From: JAWKOK01 sp963698255
GTDB lineage: Bacteria > Chloroflexota > Anaerolineae > Caldilineales > Caldilineaceae
DNA: 64,000 nucleotides
Direction of reading: 5' to 3'
Assembly: GCA_963698255.1 (NCBI GenBank)
Contig: CAVOQD010000011.1
Location: forward strand, 222,575-286,574
Below, in pieces: positions 44,721-53,331 of this stretch (the first letter of the stretch is position 1; each line of letters begins with the position of its first letter). Position numbers and translations under genes: made by a program. The notes under the pieces were generated by a model. It saw only the letters and a program-made list of their open reading frames with translations. It was not told where the DNA came from and did not search any database.

Positions 44721-44792
44721 GTAGCACGACATTCATGTCGTAGCAGTTTGGCTTAACTGATACTGAGGACTACGACATAAATGTCGTGCTAC
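44721..44792. repeat. Inverted repeat with self-palindromic arms
   Basis: GTAGCACGACATTCATGTCGTAG (44721-44743) pairs with 44770-44792 with one mismatch. Each arm is itself nearly palindromic (ACGACAT / ATGTCGT). It lies 38 bases after the DUF4386 stop, without a T-tract. Confidence 0.75.
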
Positions 44793-44864
44793 AGAACCGC
44801 CCATCCGCTACGCATCAGATTGGAGCTTGACGATGATACAGGTTTGGCAAGAGAGGAGGCACAC

Positions 44865-44987
44865 ATGAAAGCAATCGCGTTTCGTGAGGTTCCGGAGGCA
44901 CTTCGTTATCTTGAAAATGGACACGCCCAAGGGAAAGTGGTCATCAATCGTTACGATAAGGAGGAAACAAATGGTCACCAATTGTAG
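44865..44987 (+). pseudogene. Relic of a medium-chain dehydrogenase with most of the gene deleted
   Basis: 40 codons after a good GAGGAGG site. The first residues (MKAIAF) match the start of quinone-oxidoreductase-type proteins (compare MKAIVYKEYG at 52223). The next, REVPEALRYLENGHAQGKVVI, match the last 20 residues of the same family (compare ETPDAMRYLEEGHANGKIVI near 53130). About 300 codons between are absent. The remaining tail ends NRYDKEETNGHQL, overlapping the start of the next gene. It is an internal-deletion remnant rather than a functional gene; its ribosome site may still feed translation of the downstream hydrolase. Confidence 0.75.
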
Positions 44988-46272
44988 TCGACAGCAGCCC
45001 AAGGTTAGGTCAACGACAATCTCGTTGAGCCGCCTATTCATGGGGCTTCTCTTTACGACGTTGCTCATCAGCGCTTGCCAGCCGCTTCAGTTATCTACAC
45101 CGGCACAGGCCTCGCCGGCAGAGGCGCAAGGTCTGCGTCCCGATGCGCCGCGCTACGCCGTGCGGGGACCGTATTCGGTCGGCTACATGCCGCTCGTCAT
45201 TGATGAAGGAAGCGACTCTCCGATCGAGGCCGGCCTCTGGTATCCGGCGCTCAACCCGGCCGACGCCGTAGAGGCCGTCACATATGAGCTGACGCCCAAA
45301 ACCCCCGAACTGAGCGTCGAAACACCGGCTGTGGTCTACGGAAGGGCGCTCTCGGAGGCGCCGGTTGATCAATCGGACGCACCGTACCCGTTGGTCGTCT
45401 TCTCACATGGATTCGGCCTCAACGCAGCCTGGTACCATACGCTGCTCGAACACTATGCTTCGCACGGTTTCATTGTTCTGGCGCCTGAACACGTGGAAGG
45501 GGATTGGTACGGCAGCATGGCCGCAGCCATCGACCGGCCCCATGACATCGTACGGACGCTGGACTTTGCAGAGCAACTCACAGCATCGGACGGCGACCTG
45601 GCAGGAAAGATCGACATGCAACACGTGGCTGTGGCGGGCCATTCCTACGGCGGCTACACCGCCCTGGCCATGGCCGGCGCCCAGTTCGACTTCGACGCCT
45701 TGAACGCTCGCTGTGCAACGCTTGCGCCTGAGGATCCCAAGACCTTCCTGTGTATGCCTCTGATTGGCAACGAAGCCGAGATGGCGGCGCTGGCCGGGTT
45801 GGACGACGTGCCTGAGGGACTGTGGCCGCCGCTCGGCGATCCGCGGGTGAGCGCGATCGTCCCGTTGGCCGGCGACGCCTACCTCTTCGACGCCGCAGGC
45901 TTGTCCAACGTGACCGTCCCCATGATGGCCATCGGCGGCACCGCAGACACCGGCACGCCCTACGACTGGGGCAGCAAACCGTCCTACGACTTTGTGTCCA
46001 GCGCGCGTAAAGCGCTGGTGGGTCTGGAAGGGGCCGAGCACATGGTGGCGGCCAGCCCGTGTGAGCAGATGCCCTGGGCCGCTCAGATTCCCTACTACGA
46101 GTTCATGTGCCTCGATCCGGTCTGGGACAAAGCACGTGCCCTAGACCTGATCCACCACTTCTCGACGGCGTTTCTGCTCGACACACTCAAGAGTGATGAG
46201 CAAGCGCGAGCAGCGCTGCTGCCCGATGCCGTCCATTTCCCCGGCATCGACTATGCCACGACGCTGAAGTGA
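44971..46272 (+). CDS. Lipoprotein alpha/beta hydrolase (PAF-acetylhydrolase/dienelactone-hydrolase type)
   Basis: 433 residues. AAGGAGG precedes the ATG at 44971. The signal ends in a lipobox (TTLLISAC, Cys near 36). Motifs: YPLVVFSHGFGLNAAWYHTLLEHYASHGF (oxyanion hole), nucleophile elbow VAVAGHSYGGYTAL, ADTGTPYDWG (acid region) and the His in GAEHMVAASPC. It resembles PAF-acetylhydrolase-like and 'predicted dienelactone hydrolase' proteins, with an unknown ester substrate. It acts outside the membrane, lipid-anchored. The hairpin at 46338-46362 lies 65 bases downstream. Confidence 0.85.
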   Translation: MVTNCSRQQPKVRSTTISLSRLFMGLLFTTLLISACQPLQLSTPAQASPAEAQGLRPDAPRYAVRGPYSVGYMPLVIDEGSDSPIEAGLWYPALNPADAVEAVTYELTPKTPELSVETPAVVYGRALSEAPVDQSDAPYPLVVFSHGFGLNAAWYHTLLEHYASHGFIVLAPEHVEGDWYGSMAAAIDRPHDIVRTLDFAEQLTASDGDLAGKIDMQHVAVAGHSYGGYTALAMAGAQFDFDALNARCATLAPEDPKTFLCMPLIGNEAEMAALAGLDDVPEGLWPPLGDPRVSAIVPLAGDAYLFDAAGLSNVTVPMMAIGGTADTGTPYDWGSKPSYDFVSSARKALVGLEGAEHMVAASPCEQMPWAAQIPYYEFMCLDPVWDKARALDLIHHFSTAFLLDTLKSDEQARAALLPDAVHFPGIDYATTLK

Positions 46273-46337
46273 TGGGGCGGACGGTCTCACGCGTGTCGCG
46301 CACGCCGTTCCGAAACTGAGATGTGCATTGAGTTAGG

Positions 46338-46362
46338 GAGCCGAGAAGAATCTTCTCGGCTC
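46338..46362. terminator. Hairpin after the hydrolase gene, overlapping the next promoter
   Basis: GAGCCGAGAAG and CTTCTCGGCTC form an 11-bp stem with a three-base loop. Only CTTCTGC follows, a poor T-tract. It lies just before the TATAAT at 46369, so it may be an operator instead. Confidence 0.45.
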
Positions 46363-46365
46363 TTC

Positions 46366-46426
46366 TGCTATAATGTCGGGCAAGATGAATGCGATTATCA
46401 CCGCAAGATGAAATACGATTATCACC
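46366..46426 (+). promoter_or_regulatory. Extended -10 promoter and tandem 23-nt repeat in the sulfatase leader
   Basis: TGCTATAAT (46366-46374) is a perfect extended -10. The leader then holds two near-identical units, GCAAGATGA-ATGCGATTATCACC (46380-46402) and GCAAGATGA-AATACGATTATCACC (46403-46426), ending 12 bases before the sulfatase ATG. Confidence 0.55.
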
Positions 46427-46438
46427 ATAGGAAACCCC

Positions 46439-47935
46439 ATGACCAAGCGACCCAACATTCTCTTCTGCCTGGCCGACGACGCGGGCATGCACTTCGGCGC
46501 ATACGGCTGCCCCTGGGTGGCGACGCCGGGCTTTGATCGCGTCGCCGGCGAGGGCCTGCTCTACCGGCAGGCCTACACCTGCAACGCCAAGTGCGCGCCC
46601 TCGCGGGCCGCCATCCTCACCGGGCGCAATTCCTGGCAACTGAAGGACGCCGCCAACCACCAGTGCTACTTCCCGGCTGAATTCAAGAGCGTTCTTGAGG
46701 AACTGGGCGATCACGGCTACCACGTCGGCCACACGACCAAAGGCTGGGCCCCCGGCGACCCCGGCACGGTGGACGGCAAGCCTCGTCAACTGACCGGGCC
46801 GGCCTACAACGACGCCCAGTTGACGCCGCCGACGCCCGATATCAGTTCATGCGACTATGCCGCCAACTTCGAGGCGTTTCTGGACGACAAGGGCGACGAC
46901 GAACCGTTCTGTTTCTGGTATGGCTGTATCGAACCCCATCGTGGCTACGAATATCGTTCCGGCATCGAAAAGGGAGGGCGCAAGCCGGAGGATGTGGATC
47001 ACGTCTACGGCATCTGGCCGGACAACGAGGTCGTGCGCACCGATCTGCTCGACTACGGTTTCGAGATCGAGCACTATGATCGCCACTTGAATCGCATGTT
47101 GGCCCTGCTGGAAGAGCGTGGCGAATTAGAGAACACGCTGGTGGTGGCCACGTCCGACAACGGGCTGCCCTTCCCGCGCGCCAAGGGCCAGGAATACTAC
47201 TACTCCAACCACCTGCCGCTCGCCATCATGTGGCCGGCGGGCATTGCAAAGCCAGGCCGCGCCGTTGGCGAGATGGTCTCCTTCATCGACTTCGCACCGA
47301 CCTTTCTTGAGATCGCCGGCGTTGAGGCGGGAGGGACGGGCATGGCCCCTATCACGGGCAAGAGCCTGACCGACACCTTCTCGGCCGAGCCAATCGACAA
47401 CGAAGATCCGGCGCGCAACCGCGTCCTGATCGGCAAGGAGCGCCACGACCTGGGCCGGCCCGGCGATGTCGGCTATCCCATCCGCGGCATCTTCAAGGGC
47501 GACTATCTCTATCTGCACAACTTCGAGATCGAGCGCTGGCCGGCCGGCAATCCGGAGACCGGCTACATGAACTGCGACGGCAGCCCCACCAAGACCGAGA
47601 TCCTCACGCGCCGCCACGATCCTGTCGAGGGCAAATATTGGCAGTGGGCCTTCGGCAAGCGGCCGGCCGAGGAACTGTACAACGTGGCGGTCGATCCTGA
47701 TTGTCTGATCAATCTGGCCGCCAACCTGGAATACGAGTCTCTCCGTCAGTCGATGGCGACCCAACTGTGGCATGAGCTTCGCGAGCAAGGCGACCCGCGT
47801 ATCACCGGCGAGGAGTCTCCGTTGGATGAGAATCCAACGAGTAGCTCCGATCTGGTTGACTTCCATAGACGTTTCTTGGACGGAGAACTCGAAGTAGCAG
47901 GCTGGATCAATGCCACGGATGTCGAGGCTCGCTAG
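46439..47935 (+). CDS. Sulfatase (type I, formylglycine-dependent)
   Basis: 498 residues. Hydrolyses sulfate esters or N-sulfates. The N-terminal RPNILFCLADDAGMHFGAYGCP supplies the metal-binding Asp pair. The maturation motif CAPSRAAILTGR (Cys near residue 55) is C-x-P-S-R, so the Cys would be converted to formylglycine. ATSDNGLPFPRAKG supplies later metal/substrate residues, and SFIDFAPTFLEIAG is typical. No signal peptide is visible, so it may be cytoplasmic. It most resembles heparan-N-sulfatase-like bacterial sulfatases, but the substrate is not clear. No sulfatase-modifying enzyme is in the window. Its promoter and a tandem repeat lie at 46366-46426. Confidence 0.9.
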   Translation: MTKRPNILFCLADDAGMHFGAYGCPWVATPGFDRVAGEGLLYRQAYTCNAKCAPSRAAILTGRNSWQLKDAANHQCYFPAEFKSVLEELGDHGYHVGHTTKGWAPGDPGTVDGKPRQLTGPAYNDAQLTPPTPDISSCDYAANFEAFLDDKGDDEPFCFWYGCIEPHRGYEYRSGIEKGGRKPEDVDHVYGIWPDNEVVRTDLLDYGFEIEHYDRHLNRMLALLEERGELENTLVVATSDNGLPFPRAKGQEYYYSNHLPLAIMWPAGIAKPGRAVGEMVSFIDFAPTFLEIAGVEAGGTGMAPITGKSLTDTFSAEPIDNEDPARNRVLIGKERHDLGRPGDVGYPIRGIFKGDYLYLHNFEIERWPAGNPETGYMNCDGSPTKTEILTRRHDPVEGKYWQWAFGKRPAEELYNVAVDPDCLINLAANLEYESLRQSMATQLWHELREQGDPRITGEESPLDENPTSSSDLVDFHRRFLDGELEVAGWINATDVEAR

Positions 47936-48030
47936 CTTCGACACGTCTTTCAATTTACCGCGGATTTGCCGGGATTTGCCGGATTGCCGCGCATCGTACT
48001 GAAAAGAATCCGTGGTAATCAGTGAGTTAA

Positions 48031-48115
48031 CTGCAAGAACCACTAATTTCACGAATGACACGAATTTTCTCAGAGGTGATATTCGTGCAATTCGTGTCAT
48101 TCGTGGTTTTTGCAG
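48031..48115. repeat. Palindrome of the 'CCACGAATTACACGAAT' family, copy 2, in the gap 47936-48254
   Basis: CTGCAAGAACCACTAATTTC... (48031-48065) pairs with 48081-48115 (...TCATTCGTGGTTTTTGCAG). It matches the element at 38024-38104. To its left are CGCGGATTTGCCGGGATTTGCCGG phrases (47961-47985) of the 'CCGCGGAT' kind. No gene is visible in this gap. Confidence 0.8.
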
Positions 48116-48242
48116 CAGAGTCATCAGTGTAATCCGCGATGAATCCTTTGTGAGGCTGAATCGTCACGCGACTGAAGTAAAGTACAGGCGGCGCCACCCA
48201 ACCATCCGGCAATCGCACTTCGCCCCAAGCGCACGACTGTAC

Positions 48243-48248
48243 TATACT
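48243..48248 (+). promoter_or_regulatory. -10 box next to the second MalT-like start codon
   Basis: TATACT (48243-48248) ends six bases before the ATG at 48255, so transcription would start at the ATG (leaderless). The -35 region is weak. Confidence 0.45.
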
Positions 48249-48254
48249 CTAGCC

Positions 48255-51011
48255 ATGGTCACACCGATTCTCGCCACCAAACTTTTCATCCCGCCGCCCC
48301 GTGAAGGCGCTGTGTCGCGCCCGCATTTGATCGAGCGGCTCAACCAGGGGTTTTCTCGCAAGCTGACGCTGGTTTCGGCCCCGGCAGGCTTTGGCAAGAC
48401 AACGCTGGTCTGTGAGTGGGTCATCGGTTGCGGGCGACCAGTCGCCTGGCTGTCGCTGGATGAAGGCGACAGCGATCCCGCACGCTTTCTCAGCTATCTG
48501 GTTGCCGCATTACAAACACTTGACCTGAACAAAGCCGATGGGGTCGAATCCGCCATCGGCGCAGGCGTGTTGGCCGCGCTCGATTCCGCCCAACCACCGC
48601 CACTTGAGTCAATGCTGACGGCCCTGCTCAATGAAATTGCGGCTGTCCCGGACAATCTCCTCCTGGTCCTCGACGATTACCACGTTCTAGACGCCAAGCG
48701 GGTCGACGAAGCGCTCGCCTTTCTGATCGAGCACCTGCCGCCTCAACTGCATCTGGTTTTTGCCAGCCGGGAAGATCCGCCGCTGCCGCTGGCGCGCTAC
48801 CGCGCTCGCGGCCAGTTGACCGAAGTGCGGGCGACCGAACTGCGTTTTTCGCCGATAGAAGCCGCCGACTTCCTCAATCGCATGATGGGGCTAGACCTTT
48901 CGAGCGATGAAGTTGTTGCGTTGGAAGCCCGCACCGAAGGCTGGATCGCCGGCCTGCAAATGGCCGCGCTCTCCATGCAGGGACTGTCAGAGACGGCCGA
49001 TTTCGTCCGGGCCTTCACCGGAAGCCATCGCTTTGTGCTCGATTTTCTGGTCGAAGAGGTCCTGCAACGCCAGCCACAGGATGTGCGCGACTTCCTGCTG
49101 CAAACCTCCATACTGGCCAGGCTGAACGGGCCTCTGTGCGACGCCGTCACCGATCAGGATGAGAGCCGGGAAATGCTGGAGACGCTGGAGCGGGGCAACC
49201 TCTTTGTTGTGCCGCTGGATGACCGGCGACAGTGGTATCGCTATCACCACCTCTTTGCTGACATGCTCCGGATGCGCGCCGCCAAAGACCAGCCTACACC
49301 GCTGCCGATATTGCATGGCCGAGCGAGTGAGTGGTACGAGCGCCATGGCCTGCCCCAGGATGCCATCCACCACGCGCTTGCTGCCGAGGATTTCGTGCGG
49401 GCCGCGGATCTACTCGAGTTGCAGGCGCGCGCCATGCGCAGCGATACGCTGGAGGCCACCTGGTCGGCGTGGGTTGAGTTGCTGCCGGATGCGTTGGTAC
49501 GCGCCAGGCCCGTCCTGTGTGTCTACTATGGCTTCTCGCTGCTCTCCGACCGGATGGATGCGGCCGATGATTACCTTCGGGACGCCGAGCGCTGGCTGGA
49601 TCTGCCGACGAACGCCAATGGAGAAACCGAGGACCTACCGGCCGGAATCGTTGTCAGCGACAAGAAAGAGTTCCGCTCGCTGGCGGCGACCATCTCGATA
49701 GCACGCGCCTATCGCGACGGCGCGCTCGGTGACGTTCCTGGAACTGCGTACCACGCGCGCCGGGCGCTCGATCTTCTGCCCGAAGACGACCATTTCTGGC
49801 GTGGCGCGGCGTCTGCGCTGCTGGGGCTGGCCTACTGGGCCGGGGCGGATCTGAGCGCGGCAGATCTGGCTTTTTCAGAATCTGTGACAATCATGCACAG
49901 GTCCGGCGACGTCAGTTCCCAGCTCAGCACAGCCTATCTACTGGCCGATCTGCGTCTGACGCAAGGTCGTCTACGCGCTGCAGAAAGCACAAGCTTGCAA
50001 GCTCTTTCTCTGGCGGCCGGACAGAGCGGGCCTGTCTTGCAGGGCACGGCCGAGCATCACCTGGTGCTGAGCGAAGTTCACCTGGAGCAGAACGATCTGG
50101 TCCGTGCAATGGACCATCTGGAAACCAGTCAAGCGTTGGGCAAGCAGACTGCCTTGCCGGAGGCGCAGCACCGTTGGTACCTGGTCATGGCCCGCATCAA
50201 GGAGGCCCAGGGCGACTTCGAGGGCGCGCTGAACTTTCTGGACGAGACTGAGCGGATACGGGTCGGCAGCCCCGTCCCAGATGTGCGGCCCATCCCAGCG
50301 TTGAAGGCACGAGTCTTGATTGCCCAAGGTCGACTGGTCGAGGCTCTGGCCTGGGCCAATACGCAGGGCCTCACCTCGGACGACAACCCCAGCTATCTAC
50401 GTGAGTTCGAGCTAATCACTTTGGCCAGTGCGCTGCTCGCCGCCTATCAGCGCAACGGCGAAGACCGCCTTGTCCGGGAGGCATTGACCCTTCTGGCCCG
50501 GCTGCTGCCGGCTGCGGAAGCCGGTGAACGGCTGGGCAGCGTGATCGAAATCCTGGTGCTGCAGGCCCTCGCCCTGCAAGCAGTGGGCGATGTCGCCGCA
50601 GCGCTCGTCCCGCTGGCACGTGCCGTGGCCTTGGCCGAGCCTGAAGGCCACGTCCGCATCTTTGTGTGTGAAGGGGCGCCAATGGCGCAGCTCTTGACCG
50701 AGGCAGTGGACACTGTCGCGACACCGGACTATGTATCCAGCCTTCTGGCAGCATTTGGCTTCTACGATCACAAAAGTGAAGCGGCGCCTGCCTCTCCCCT
50801 CGCCCCTTTGTCCCTCGCTGAACCCCTGAGCGACCGAGAGTTGGAAGTTCTCCGACTGGTTGCCCAGGGGCTGTCGAATCGTGAAATTTGCGATCAACTC
50901 TTTCTCGCCTTGAGCACGGTCAAGGGACACAATCGCAATATCTACGGCAAGCTTCAGGTCCAGCGACGCACAGAAGCGGTTGCACGAGCGCGGGAATTGG
51001 GGCTGGTATAG
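48255..51011 (+). CDS. MalT-like LuxR-family ATP-dependent transcriptional regulator, copy 2
   Basis: 918 residues. It starts MVTPILATKLFIPPPREGAV at 48255, set by alignment with copy 1 and by the nearby TATACT. Walker A is SAPAGFGKTTLVCEW, Walker B LLLVLDDYHVLD; TPR-like repeats fill the middle; the C-terminal HTH is EPLSDRELEVLRLVAQGLSNREICDQL plus STVKGHNRNIYGKLQVQRRT. The recognition helix region (ALSTVKGHNRNIY) is identical to copy 1, so both may bind the same DNA sites (inference). Downstream is a copy of the upstream box and a truncated small ORF. Confidence 0.92.
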   Translation: MVTPILATKLFIPPPREGAVSRPHLIERLNQGFSRKLTLVSAPAGFGKTTLVCEWVIGCGRPVAWLSLDEGDSDPARFLSYLVAALQTLDLNKADGVESAIGAGVLAALDSAQPPPLESMLTALLNEIAAVPDNLLLVLDDYHVLDAKRVDEALAFLIEHLPPQLHLVFASREDPPLPLARYRARGQLTEVRATELRFSPIEAADFLNRMMGLDLSSDEVVALEARTEGWIAGLQMAALSMQGLSETADFVRAFTGSHRFVLDFLVEEVLQRQPQDVRDFLLQTSILARLNGPLCDAVTDQDESREMLETLERGNLFVVPLDDRRQWYRYHHLFADMLRMRAAKDQPTPLPILHGRASEWYERHGLPQDAIHHALAAEDFVRAADLLELQARAMRSDTLEATWSAWVELLPDALVRARPVLCVYYGFSLLSDRMDAADDYLRDAERWLDLPTNANGETEDLPAGIVVSDKKEFRSLAATISIARAYRDGALGDVPGTAYHARRALDLLPEDDHFWRGAASALLGLAYWAGADLSAADLAFSESVTIMHRSGDVSSQLSTAYLLADLRLTQGRLRAAESTSLQALSLAAGQSGPVLQGTAEHHLVLSEVHLEQNDLVRAMDHLETSQALGKQTALPEAQHRWYLVMARIKEAQGDFEGALNFLDETERIRVGSPVPDVRPIPALKARVLIAQGRLVEALAWANTQGLTSDDNPSYLREFELITLASALLAAYQRNGEDRLVREALTLLARLLPAAEAGERLGSVIEILVLQALALQAVGDVAAALVPLARAVALAEPEGHVRIFVCEGAPMAQLLTEAVDTVATPDYVSSLLAAFGFYDHKSEAAPASPLAPLSLAEPLSDRELEVLRLVAQGLSNREICDQLFLALSTVKGHNRNIYGKLQVQRRTEAVARARELGLV

Positions 51012-51149
51012 ACGGTTAAATATTCGATTGAAGCTCCGAAAGAACCACTGTTTCTCTGTTTGCAGCGCTATCCTCCCGGAGGTTCTGCACACATCAGCCT
51101 TGACACGATACTGGTTTGAGACCAACGTAGCGGTCGAGCGTGCCAACCG

Positions 51150-51214
51150 CAATACCTCAAGACAGTACTTTGGTATCTGTACGCCAATACCCCTTTGCCG
51201 ATATATTGTCTGTA
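51150..51214 (+). promoter_or_regulatory. Conserved upstream box, copy 2
   Basis: CAATACCTCAAGACAGTACT, then TACGCCAATACCCC and TTTGCCGATATATTGTCTGTAC, clearly related to 43475-43555. It lies 138 bases after MalT-like gene 2 and now precedes a truncated small ORF and the sulfurtransferase gene, which it may drive. Confidence 0.6.
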
Positions 51215-51289
51215 CTGACGCACATAGCACAGGCCGCTACGACTGGCCGCAACTGGTACAGTACAATGACCGGCAAATCGACTCCATCG

Positions 51290-51352
51290 ATGACTACAAG
51301 TTTGCAGAAAATCTACCAGATCAGGCTCGAAGGTCAACTTGGACCCGAATGG
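51290..51352 (+). pseudogene. Truncated copy of the regulator-associated small ORF
   Basis: It begins MTTSLQKIYQIRLEGQLGPEW, matching VYQIRIRGHLGSQW of the 90-residue protein at 43606, and the similarity ends there. The expected LTITLEENGDTLLTGP core is missing; the frame runs on as unrelated sequence into the sulfurtransferase gene. It follows MalT-like copy 2 at the same relative place as the intact ORF follows copy 1, so it is a 3'-deleted duplicate. Confidence 0.7.
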
Positions 51353-51383
51353 AAGATAGATGACCGCCCAAGGAGAGAAAAAT

Positions 51384-52208
51384 ATGGATACACTCGTTAC
51401 AACGGAATGGCTGAGTCAACATCTAAGCGACCCGAACCTGGTGGTGCTCGATTGCACCGTCAATGTGGAGCCGGACCCGGAGACCGGCTTCAGAATCGTG
51501 ACCGGTCGCGGTGACTACGATCTCGGCCACATTCCGGGCGCCGGGTTCGCCGACCTGTTGGTTGACCTCTCTGCAACCGACAAGCCGGACTGGTGGGTTC
51601 CCATGCCGACGCCCGAGCGTTTCTGCGCGGCCATGGGCGCTTTGGGCGTGGGTGACGATTCTCGGGTCGTGCTGTATGATGGGAACAATGCCATGTGGGC
51701 GGCTCGCGTCTGGTGGATGCTGCGCTGGATCGGTTTCGACAATGCTGCGCTGCTCGATGGCGGGTCGAAACTCTGGGTTGCAGAGGGGCGGCCGCTTTCA
51801 ACCGAGCCGTCTACGCAGTCAACAAGAACGCTCACCCCGGCGCTGCGCCCTGAGCTGATCGCGGATCGGGACGAGGTCTTCACGGCCATTGGTGATGACA
51901 ACACCTGCCTGATCCACACGCTGGGGGAAGAGACCTACAAGGCCCAACATATTCCCAGCGCCATCAACATCGACGCCGGCCATCTGCTCGATAAATCAGG
52001 CCGCTATCGATCCACTGACGAATTGGACGCCCTCTTCACCGGCGACCGCGCAGCCCGGTCCATCACCTACTGCGGCGGCGGCGTGGCGGCGTCATCCAAC
52101 GCCTTCATTATGGCCCGGATCGGCTTTTCGGATGTAGCCGTCTACGCGGCATCCATGCAGGAGTGGACGGCCGATCCCGCCAATCCACTGGTGGTCGGGA
52201 CAGATTGA
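51384..52208 (+). CDS. Two-domain sulfurtransferase (rhodanese family)
   Basis: 274 residues. AAGGAGAG precedes the ATG at 51384. It transfers sulfur from thiosulfate or 3-mercaptopyruvate to an acceptor through a cysteine persulfide. Domain 1 (~5-125) is structural: VVLDCTVN, YDLGHIPGAGFADLLVDLS, VVLYDGNNAMWAARVWWMLRWIGF. Domain 2 (~145-270) carries the catalytic loop TYCGGGVAASS (Cys). The C-G-x-G-x-x-A form leaves the donor open. It is cytoplasmic, with no signal peptide. The quinone oxidoreductase starts 14 bases downstream, so the two form an operon. Confidence 0.9.
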   Translation: MDTLVTTEWLSQHLSDPNLVVLDCTVNVEPDPETGFRIVTGRGDYDLGHIPGAGFADLLVDLSATDKPDWWVPMPTPERFCAAMGALGVGDDSRVVLYDGNNAMWAARVWWMLRWIGFDNAALLDGGSKLWVAEGRPLSTEPSTQSTRTLTPALRPELIADRDEVFTAIGDDNTCLIHTLGEETYKAQHIPSAINIDAGHLLDKSGRYRSTDELDALFTGDRAARSITYCGGGVAASSNAFIMARIGFSDVAVYAASMQEWTADPANPLVVGTD

Positions 52209-52222
52209 GGGAAACGAACGCC

Positions 52223-53236
52223 ATGAAAGCAATTGTCTACAAAGAATACGGTTCACCGGACGTGCTTGAATTGCAGGATGTTGACAGGCCGGAGCCGAAG
52301 AACCGCGAAGTCCTGATCAAGGTCCACGCGGCGGCAGCCAACGCAGCGGACTGGCGTCTCATGCGCGCCGACCCGTTCTTCGTCCGCTTCACGGCCGGGA
52401 TGCGCAAGCCCAAGAATCCGATCCTAGGCTCAGACGTTGCCGGACGGGTCGAAGGAGTGGGACCGAATGTCTCGCAGTTTCAGGTCGGCGATGCGGTCTT
52501 CGGCGATCTGTCCGGGAGCGGGTGCGGCGGTTTTGCCGAATATGTCTGTGCACCGGAGAATCTGCTGGCGGCCAAGCCTGCCAATCTGGGTTTTGCGGAC
52601 ACAGCGGCTTTGCCCATGGCCTCCATCACAGCCCTCCAAGGACTGCGCGACGTAGGCCAGATCAAGGCGGGGCAGAAGGTGTTGATCCACGGCGCGTCCG
52701 GCGGCGTGGGAACCTTTGCCGTGCAGATTGCCAAGTCCTATGGCACGGAAGTCACGGCCGTCTGCAGCACGACAAAGACGGATATGGCGCGTTCGCTAGG
52801 CGCCGATCATGTCATCGACTACACGCAAGAAGATTTCACGCGCAATGGGCAACAATACGACCTGATCTTTGCAGCCAATGGCAGTCGATCACTCTCTGAC
52901 TACGCACGGGCGCTCACGGCCACAGGTACGTTCGTTGTGGCCGGCGGCTCCATGTCACAGTTGTTCCAGACCATGCTGATCGGCCCCTTGAAATCAAAAT
53001 CCAACGGCAAGTCATTCCGCAGCTTCACTGCCGATCCGAACCAGGCAGACCTGGCCTGTATGGCAAGGCTGATTGAGGATGGTAACGTCACGCCGGTGAT
53101 CGACCGGTGCTATCCACTGAACGAAACGCCGGACGCCATGCGCTATCTGGAAGAGGGTCACGCGAACGGGAAGATCGTTATCATGGTCGTGGATACGGTG
53201 GTGGATACGGTCGTGGACAATGATGAGAATGCCTAG
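52223..53236 (+). CDS. Zinc-independent quinone-oxidoreductase-type MDR dehydrogenase
   Basis: 337 residues. It starts MKAIVYKEYGSPDVLELQDV at 52223. The catalytic N-terminal GroES-like fold has ILGSDVAGRVEGVGPNVSQFQVGDAVFG; the NAD(P)H fold has VLIHGASGGVGTFAVQIAKSYGTEVTAV (G-x-x-G-x-x-G); the family tail is ETPDAMRYLEEGHANGKIVI. There is no structural zinc Cys cluster, as in quinone oxidoreductases. The last residues are a 12-base tandem (53186-53221) encoding VVDT/VVDT/VVDN, an unusual tail beyond the normal family end. It lies 14 bases after the sulfurtransferase. The relic at 44865 derives from a related gene. Confidence 0.9.
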   Translation: MKAIVYKEYGSPDVLELQDVDRPEPKNREVLIKVHAAAANAADWRLMRADPFFVRFTAGMRKPKNPILGSDVAGRVEGVGPNVSQFQVGDAVFGDLSGSGCGGFAEYVCAPENLLAAKPANLGFADTAALPMASITALQGLRDVGQIKAGQKVLIHGASGGVGTFAVQIAKSYGTEVTAVCSTTKTDMARSLGADHVIDYTQEDFTRNGQQYDLIFAANGSRSLSDYARALTATGTFVVAGGSMSQLFQTMLIGPLKSKSNGKSFRSFTADPNQADLACMARLIEDGNVTPVIDRCYPLNETPDAMRYLEEGHANGKIVIMVVDTVVDTVVDNDENA

Positions 53237-53298
53237 CAGTCGGTCGGAGTAAACGCTGATAGACCGCGGTCTATTTCTTGGTCACTCCGACAGTCTGC
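53236..53298. repeat. Nested palindrome with collapsed 'TAGACCGCGGTCTA' core
   Basis: The core TAGACCGCGGTCTA (53260-53273) is a perfect palindrome equal to the two outer arms of the 1759 and 61663 elements joined directly. It sits between GCAGTCGGTCGGAGT (53236-53250) and ACTCCGACAGTCTGC (53284-53298), the outer arms also seen at 8226-8481. Confidence 0.75.
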
Positions 53299-53331
53299 CA
53301 GTGTTTCGTCTGCCCGATTACGCCCAACCGC

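Noticed and set aside
46321..46536. A 71-codon ORF starting before the sulfatase
   Set aside because: It overlaps a hairpin, the extended -10 box and the tandem leader repeat, and runs into the sulfatase in another frame.
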